Shown here: positions 58,873 to 64,000 of the stretch, one piece after another
Layout of the letters: every line of letters begins with the position of its first letter
How positions within the stretch are numbered: position 1 is the first letter of the stretch
NCBI GenBank assembly: GCA_965203525.1
Contig: OZ241898.1
Span: forward strand, 186,001 to 250,000
Direction of reading: 5' to 3'
Source: WTFV01 sp965203525
Lineage (GTDB): Bacteria; Acidobacteriota; Vicinamibacteria; Vicinamibacterales; UBA8438
DNA length: 64,000 nt
The notes under the pieces: model-generated
Databases searched by the model: none
What the model saw: only the letters and a program-made list of their open reading frames with translations
What the model was told of the DNA's origin: nothing
Made by a program: the position numbers and the translations under genes

Positions 58873-60703
58873 GGTAGACGTCTCCGCCGGGCGTCGCGGC
58901 GCCGCCCGCGGGCTCCAGCGTCACCGCCGCGGGAACCGGTTCGGTCACGCCGTCCGGCGTCGTGGCGGCGGCCATCGCGCGGCCCTCGGCGTCGACTTGC
59001 AGCAACGCCGCGCGGACGGGTGTCGTGTCCGGGATGAGCCATAGCTGGTAGACGAGCCCGGGCGGCACCGGCGGCAGGCCGGTCGCCGTGAGCAGCCCGC
59101 CCTCGCCCACGCTCCAGAACAGACGTCCGCGCGCGTCGGGAGCCGCCGGCTGGCCGGTCAGGTCGAGCGTCCGCACGTCCGTGGCCGTGAGGACACGCGC
59201 TCCGTCCCGGAGCGCATCGGCGATCCGTAGCGCGGACGCCGTCTCCAGCTCCGCGATTCGGGCCTGGGTGTTCGCCGCGTCGAGGTTCTCCTGAAGGGCG
59301 GTGGCCAGGTTGGCCTGCCGGGACCCCCACAGGCCGAGGCCGGCGGCGGCGACGAGGCTTCCGGCGGCGAGCGCCAGCAGGGCCCGGCGCCTGCCTTTCT
59401 GCGCGGTCGGGGTCGGCTTCGGCATGGCTGGAGTCGTTTTCGGCACGGTTGAAGCCGTTTTCGGCACGGTTGAAGCCGTTTTCGGCACGGTTGAAGCCGT
59501 TTTCGGCGCGGTTGAAGCCGTTTTCGGCGCGGTTGAAGCCGTTTTCGGCGCGGTTGAAGCCGTTTTCGGCGCGGTTGAAGCCGTTTTCGGCACGATTGGA
59601 GCAGCCTGCTGCAAGGGCAGGTTCGGCTCGGGAGGCGGTGCGCCGGTCACGGCGCGCCGGGCCGCGGCCGGCCGCTGGATCCGACCGGGCGGGGTCGGCT
59701 CGGGAGGCGGTGCGCCGGTCACGGCCTTGACGACCCGTTCGCGCAGTCCGGGCGGCGGCTCGTGCGGAGGCGCCGCCCAGACGAGCCGCCGCGTGACGGG
59801 CAGGAGGGAGAGGACCTCGTCCACGGATTCGCGGTGCGCCTCCAGGTGGGCGTCGAACGCCGCCCGCTCGCCGGCGTTCAGCGCGCCGAGCGCGTAGAGG
59901 CCCGCCAGCTCGCGGGTCGGAGGCGCGTCGCGCCGTGACTCGTACTTGCGTTGCGCCCCGGTGCCGCCCGCCAGACGTTGCAGGCCGGTCCGGATGCGCG
60001 CGTTGGCCGCGCCCGGGGTCTGTTCCAGCCGCGCCGCGATCTGCGAGATGGTCAGGCCCTCGAAGTATGCGAGCTCGATGGCGAGCCGCTCCAGGAGAGG
60101 CAGCGCGCGGAACGCAGCGCGCAGACGGGGCGCGTCCGCGGGGCCGTCCTCGCCGGTGATCCGTTCCTGGACCGGGTCGGGGAGGCGCAACGTCGCGACG
60201 TCGGCCGCCTGCTCGCCGGCCGAAGTGTGGTGGGGGCTTTCTTGAACACCATCGCCATCCTGTTTCCGAACGTCGGCCGTCTGCTCGCCGGCCGAAGTGC
60301 GGTGGGGCGCCTGCGCTCCGGCCGGAGGATCGCCGCCCGCCTGCGCGTCCGCCGCGGCGTCGTTCGCGGCCGCTGCCGCGGCCGGGGGCGCCTCGCCGCG
60401 CGCGCGCACGTGCTCGATGGCGCGAACACGCGTCGCCGAAAGCAGCCGTTGCGCATCCGGCGCCCGCCTTCCGGGGCGGCGTTCGGCTTCCGGCCGGAGC
60501 GCGGCGAAGACGTCCCGCACGACGGCTTCCGCGTCGGCGGGTTCTCCGGCGACTCGCATCGCCAGCGAGTACATCGCGCCGGCGTGACGATCGTGCAGCG
60601 CGGCCAGCGCGCCGGCGTCGTGCGTTGCGATCCGCGTCGCCGGATCGTCGCCACGCGGCGGCGGATGCGTCTCGGACCGGCGGTCCGCGGGAGGATCCAT
60701 CAT
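58856..60703 (-). CDS. Fused ECF sigma factor and RskA-type anti-sigma factor
   Basis: 615 residues in one frame. The sigma part has region 2 (LAALHDRHAGAMYSLAMRVA, about 32-100), an unusual insert with two copies of a TSAGEQxADV unit (about 130-170), and region 4 (FRALPLLERLAIELAYFEG; SQIAARLEQTPGAANARI, about 195-245). The anti-sigma part follows: ELAGLYALGALNAGERAAFD with no zinc-finger cysteines, a Pro/Thr linker of nine PKTASTA-like heptads (about 370-435), one membrane helix (LLALAAGSLVAAAGLGLWG) and a periplasmic RskA domain (LVYQLWLIPD). Release would need proteolysis of the chain. Divergent from the HAD gene. Confidence 0.82.
   Translation of the reverse strand: MMDPPADRRSETHPPPRGDDPATRIATHDAGALAALHDRHAGAMYSLAMRVAGEPADAEAVVRDVFAALRPEAERRPGRRAPDAQRLLSATRVRAIEHVRARGEAPPAAAAAANDAAADAQAGGDPPAGAQAPHRTSAGEQTADVRKQDGDGVQESPHHTSAGEQAADVATLRLPDPVQERITGEDGPADAPRLRAAFRALPLLERLAIELAYFEGLTISQIAARLEQTPGAANARIRTGLQRLAGGTGAQRKYESRRDAPPTRELAGLYALGALNAGERAAFDAHLEAHRESVDEVLSLLPVTRRLVWAAPPHEPPPGLRERVVKAVTGAPPPEPTPPGRIQRPAAARRAVTGAPPPEPNLPLQQAAPIVPKTASTAPKTASTAPKTASTAPKTASTAPKTASTVPKTASTVPKTASTVPKTTPAMPKPTPTAQKGRRRALLALAAGSLVAAAGLGLWGSRQANLATALQENLDAANTQARIAELETASALRIADALRDGARVLTATDVRTLDLTGQPAAPDARGRLFWSVGEGGLLTATGLPPVPPGLVYQLWLIPDTTPVRAALLQVDAEGRAMAAATTPDGVTEPVPAAVTLEPAGGAATPGGDVYLLGRP
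59416..59600 (-). repeat. 21-bp tandem repeat coding for PKTASTA heptads
   Basis: About nine units of TTTTCGGCACGGTTGAAGCCG (plus-strand reading), in frame inside the anti-sigma linker. Units differ by single bases (GCACGG or GCGCGG). Confidence 0.88.
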
Positions 60704-60802
60704 CTCGAAACGGTCACGATTCTATCCGAAGGCCGCCTTTCGTCGTGGACAGGACGGGTGCGGGAACGATACGCTGGGGGCGTCGGCCACGGGAGGGTTT
60801 CG

Positions 60803-61642
60803 ATGCCAGTGAAGGACCGGGCGATGAGACGGCGGGAGTTTCTGGCGGGCGGATCGGGCGCGCTCGTCGCCGCGGCGTTCGCGCGCACCGCGGCGTTCGC
60901 GGCGCTGCCGCCGGGGCAGGAGTCGAGCGGCCGCATCCGGGGGGTCCGCGCGATGACGTTCGACGTCTTCGGCACCGTCGTCGACTGGCGGACGAGCATC
61001 ACCCGCGAGGGCGAGGCGGTCGGGCGCGCGCGGGGCATCGAGGCGGACTGGGCCGCGTTCGCGGACGACTGGCGGGCGGGCTACGGACCCGCGATGGGAC
61101 GGGTGCGCCTCGGCGAGCTGGGCTGGACGAAGATCGACGACCTGCACCGGATGATCCTGGACGAGCTGGCGCCGAGGTACGGGCTGGAAGGCCTCGCCGA
61201 GGAAGAGCTCGACCACCTGAACCGGGCCTGGCACCGCCTGACGCCGTGGCCGGACACCGTGGAGGGGCTGACCCGCCTGCGGACGCGCTACGTGCTGGCG
61301 TCGCTGTCGAACGGGAACGTGGCGCTGCTCGTCAACATGGCGAAGAACGCCGGCATCCCGTGGGACGCGGTGCTGTCGGCGGAGCTCGCGCGCCGCTACA
61401 AGCCCGATCCGGAGGTCTATCTGACGGCGGCCGATCTGCTGGGACTCGACCCCGAGCAGGTGATGATGGTCGCGGCCCACAAGGGTGATCTGCGGGCGTC
61501 CGCCCGGGTCGGCTTCCGCACCGCCTACGTGCCGCGTCCGACGGAGTACGGGCCGCGCGTGGAGCGGGATCTGACGCCGGACCCCGACTTCGATCTGGTG
61601 GCCACCGACTTCAACGACATGGCGAGCCAGCTCGGACTCTGA
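60803..61642 (+). CDS. Tat-targeted HAD hydrolase (haloacid dehalogenase type II-like)
   Basis: 279 residues. A twin-arginine signal RRREFLAGGSGALVAAAFAR precedes a HAD type II domain: MTFDVFGTVVDWRTSI (nucleophile Asp), LASLSNGN (motif II Ser), RRYKPDPEVYLTAAD (motif III Lys) and VAAHKGDLRASARVGFRTAY (motif IV Asp). Type II enzymes remove halide from 2-haloacids; they are usually cytoplasmic, so export is unusual. ATG 60803 follows GGGAGG. Confidence 0.85.
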   Translation: MPVKDRAMRRREFLAGGSGALVAAAFARTAAFAALPPGQESSGRIRGVRAMTFDVFGTVVDWRTSITREGEAVGRARGIEADWAAFADDWRAGYGPAMGRVRLGELGWTKIDDLHRMILDELAPRYGLEGLAEEELDHLNRAWHRLTPWPDTVEGLTRLRTRYVLASLSNGNVALLVNMAKNAGIPWDAVLSAELARRYKPDPEVYLTAADLLGLDPEQVMMVAAHKGDLRASARVGFRTAYVPRPTEYGPRVERDLTPDPDFDLVATDFNDMASQLGL

Positions 61643-61778
61643 GCCGGGGAACCGTCCGCCCGGACGACCTTCGCATCGGCCGCCGTCGGCGGGTGGCTCC
61701 GGTCGAACCGCGGCTGGGACCGGTTCGGCATGGGCGCGGGGGGCCGTTCGGCGGACCGTCACCGCCGGTTCGGCGCGC

Positions 61779-63133
61779 TCAGTAGCGGGTCGTGCTCTCG
61801 ATCCACTCGCGCACGTCGTCGAGCAGGTCGGCGAGCGCCGCGCGCCGCCGCCGTAGCGCGCCGAGGGCCCGGGGGGGCGTCCGGCGCAACGCGAAGAACG
61901 CGCGGGTGGTGCGCCAGACCGCCGACTCCCGTTCGATCGCCAGCGTGCCGAGGACGGCCAGGATCACCAGCCCGAGGCCGGTCGCGGCGCCGGCCGGCGT
62001 CCCGGTCCGGGCGGCGGTGGTGGCGGCAACCCCCGCGATCCAGGCCGCGTAGATCAGCCCGCCGCCGATGATCTGCCACACTGCGCGGCTCTGCAGGTTG
62101 GGCGCCCGGCGGCCGATGCGGTCCGTGAGCCACCAGGGCACGGCGAAGAGGACGGCGGCGGCGAGCGCCACCGGCCCGAGCGCCAGCGCCAGCAGACCCT
62201 CGCGGAGCGCGAAGCGGATCACCTCGGCGGCCGGGATGCGTTGCTCGACGTCACGCTCGCGGAGTCCGAACCGCGCGAGGTTCTCGAAGTGCTCCTCGAC
62301 CTGCGCCATCAACGCCGCCAGGCGCGCCGGGTCCTGCTCGCGCAGCCTGGCCAGACCGGCGGCGATCAGGCGGCGGCGCCCGATGCGCTCGCGCGCGTCG
62401 CGGGAGGCGCCGCGGGCAGCCGCGTAGAGGCGGTCGATGCGCTCGACGAGCGGCAGATCGCGCCGCGGCTCCGCCTCGACCAGCAGGTGCTTCAGCCGCT
62501 GCTCGATGCGGTCCGTGAGCGCCCGCACCGCGTCCGCCGCCTCCCCGCCGGCGAAGCGCTCCGCCAGATCCCCGTACTCCACCGCGCGCCCGAAGACCGC
62601 CGTCACGCGCGAGCGGAACCGCGCGAGCGCATCGAAGTTGAGTCCGACCGGCACGATGGTCACCGGGTGCCCCGCGGCGCAACTGTCGAGCACCATGCGG
62701 GCGGCGCCGGTCCGCAGCGGCTCGAGACGGCCGCGGGCGTGGCTGGTGCCTTCCGGGAAGAGGCAGATCGCCTCGCCGGCCGCGAGCGACGCCGCGACCG
62801 CCGAGAACATCTCCACGTTGCGGGAGGTGTCGACGCCCGGGTCCATCTTCCGGTAGACCGGGATCGCGCCGGAGCGGCGGATCAGCGGGCTCATCGGATG
62901 TCTCGCGAAGAGGGTGGACTTGGCGAGGAACCGGATGCGCCGGCCCGCCGTGGTCTGGATGACGGCCGGGTCGATGAGGGTGTTGGGGTGGTTGGCGACC
63001 AGCAGCAGGGCGCCTTCCGGCAGCGCGCCGCCGATCCGTTCGACCCGGTAATAGGCCCGCACGGCCAGGCGGCCGAGTCCCCAGACCCACGATCTCGGCG
63101 CCGTCGTGCCGGCGGGGGAGACAGGTGCGGCCG

Positions 63134-63137
<4 letters not shown>
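61779..63137 (-). CDS. PlsC-type glycerolipid acyltransferase with C-terminal membrane segments
   Basis: 452 residues. The acyltransferase motifs are LLVANHPNTLIDPAVI (catalytic His and Asp in the spaced form seen in NHPN-type acyltransferases) and AICLFPEGTSHARGRL, then VTIVPVGLNF. After about 230 residues comes a helical region and two to three membrane spans (LALALGPVALAAAVLFAVPW; IYAAWIAGVAATTAA). It likely acylates glycerol-phosphate, dihydroxyacetone-phosphate or lysophosphatidate. ATG 63137 overlaps the methyltransferase stop (ATGA), so the two are coupled. Confidence 0.88.
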
Positions 63138-63964
<827 letters not shown>

Positions 63965-64000
63965 CGAACGTCCTGCGCGGCGCCCGCCGTCTCGCGATCC

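Overview
The window is high-GC DNA, dense in genes and with long antisense shadow ORFs. Gene content points to Acidobacteriota, probably a Vicinamibacterales-like lineage. The evidence is two 804-residue MacB/FtsX-type permeases with no ATPase partner (the acidobacterial duplicated orphan permease, ADOP, type), two DUF5916 outer-membrane proteins, a bacillithiol glycosyltransferase (BshA), DinB paralogues and DPP-III/DPP-IV peptidases. The taxon is an inference; there is no rRNA in the window. I saw no tRNA, rRNA, CRISPR array or replication origin.

Layout. 0-9 kb: two DUF5916 genes, then a RelE/HigB toxin overlapping a gene that joins an antitoxin-like N-terminus to an MrfA-type DEAD/DEAH helicase. 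9.05-10.9 kb: an intact ISKra4-type insertion sequence with inverted repeats, a 9-bp target duplication and a -1 frameshift site. 11-17 kb: DprE1-like oxidase coupled to a Fic protein, two DinB proteins, an MDR reductase and a YfcC-type permease. 17.4-27.8 kb: the most interesting region, a class III lanthipeptide locus. It has an ECF sigma factor, two short precursor peptides with a labyrinthopeptin/SapB-like leader and SxxSx(2-3)C cores, a three-domain LanKC synthetase, and two near-identical ADOP permeases, the first overlapping LanKC by ATGA. The locus grew by tandem duplication: a sigma-region-4 remnant lies between the precursors and a third permease tail lies beyond a Uma2 gene. 27.9-37.1 kb: a thioredoxin-fold lipoprotein, a coiled-coil protein and a tetR-nodT-adaptor-RND efflux operon. 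The adaptor carries an unusual C-terminal TolB/FlgO-like extension. 37.6-42.7 kb: a Tat-dependent three-subunit molybdenum hydroxylase operon with its own cytochrome b. 42.8-44.5 kb: small protein, SDR, cupin. 44.6-48.3 kb: a DUF4143-type ATPase gene split by an IS21-family element; both halves and a 5-bp target duplication can be rejoined in frame. 48.4-64 kb: DPP-IV, DPP-III, a racemase-like protein without cysteines, a periplasmic coiled-coil protein, BshA plus a secreted PIG-L protein, a fused ECF sigma/anti-sigma protein, a Tat-targeted HAD hydrolase, a PlsC-type acyltransferase and a methyltransferase.

How parts work together. In the lanthipeptide locus the sigma factor and a shared palindromic leader motif may switch on the precursors. 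A hairpin after each precursor would limit read-through to LanKC, and the permeases may move or sense the products. No dedicated protease or ABC ATPase is visible nearby. A second window-wide pattern is the repeated tandem copying of short 3' gene ends, seen at six or more loci.
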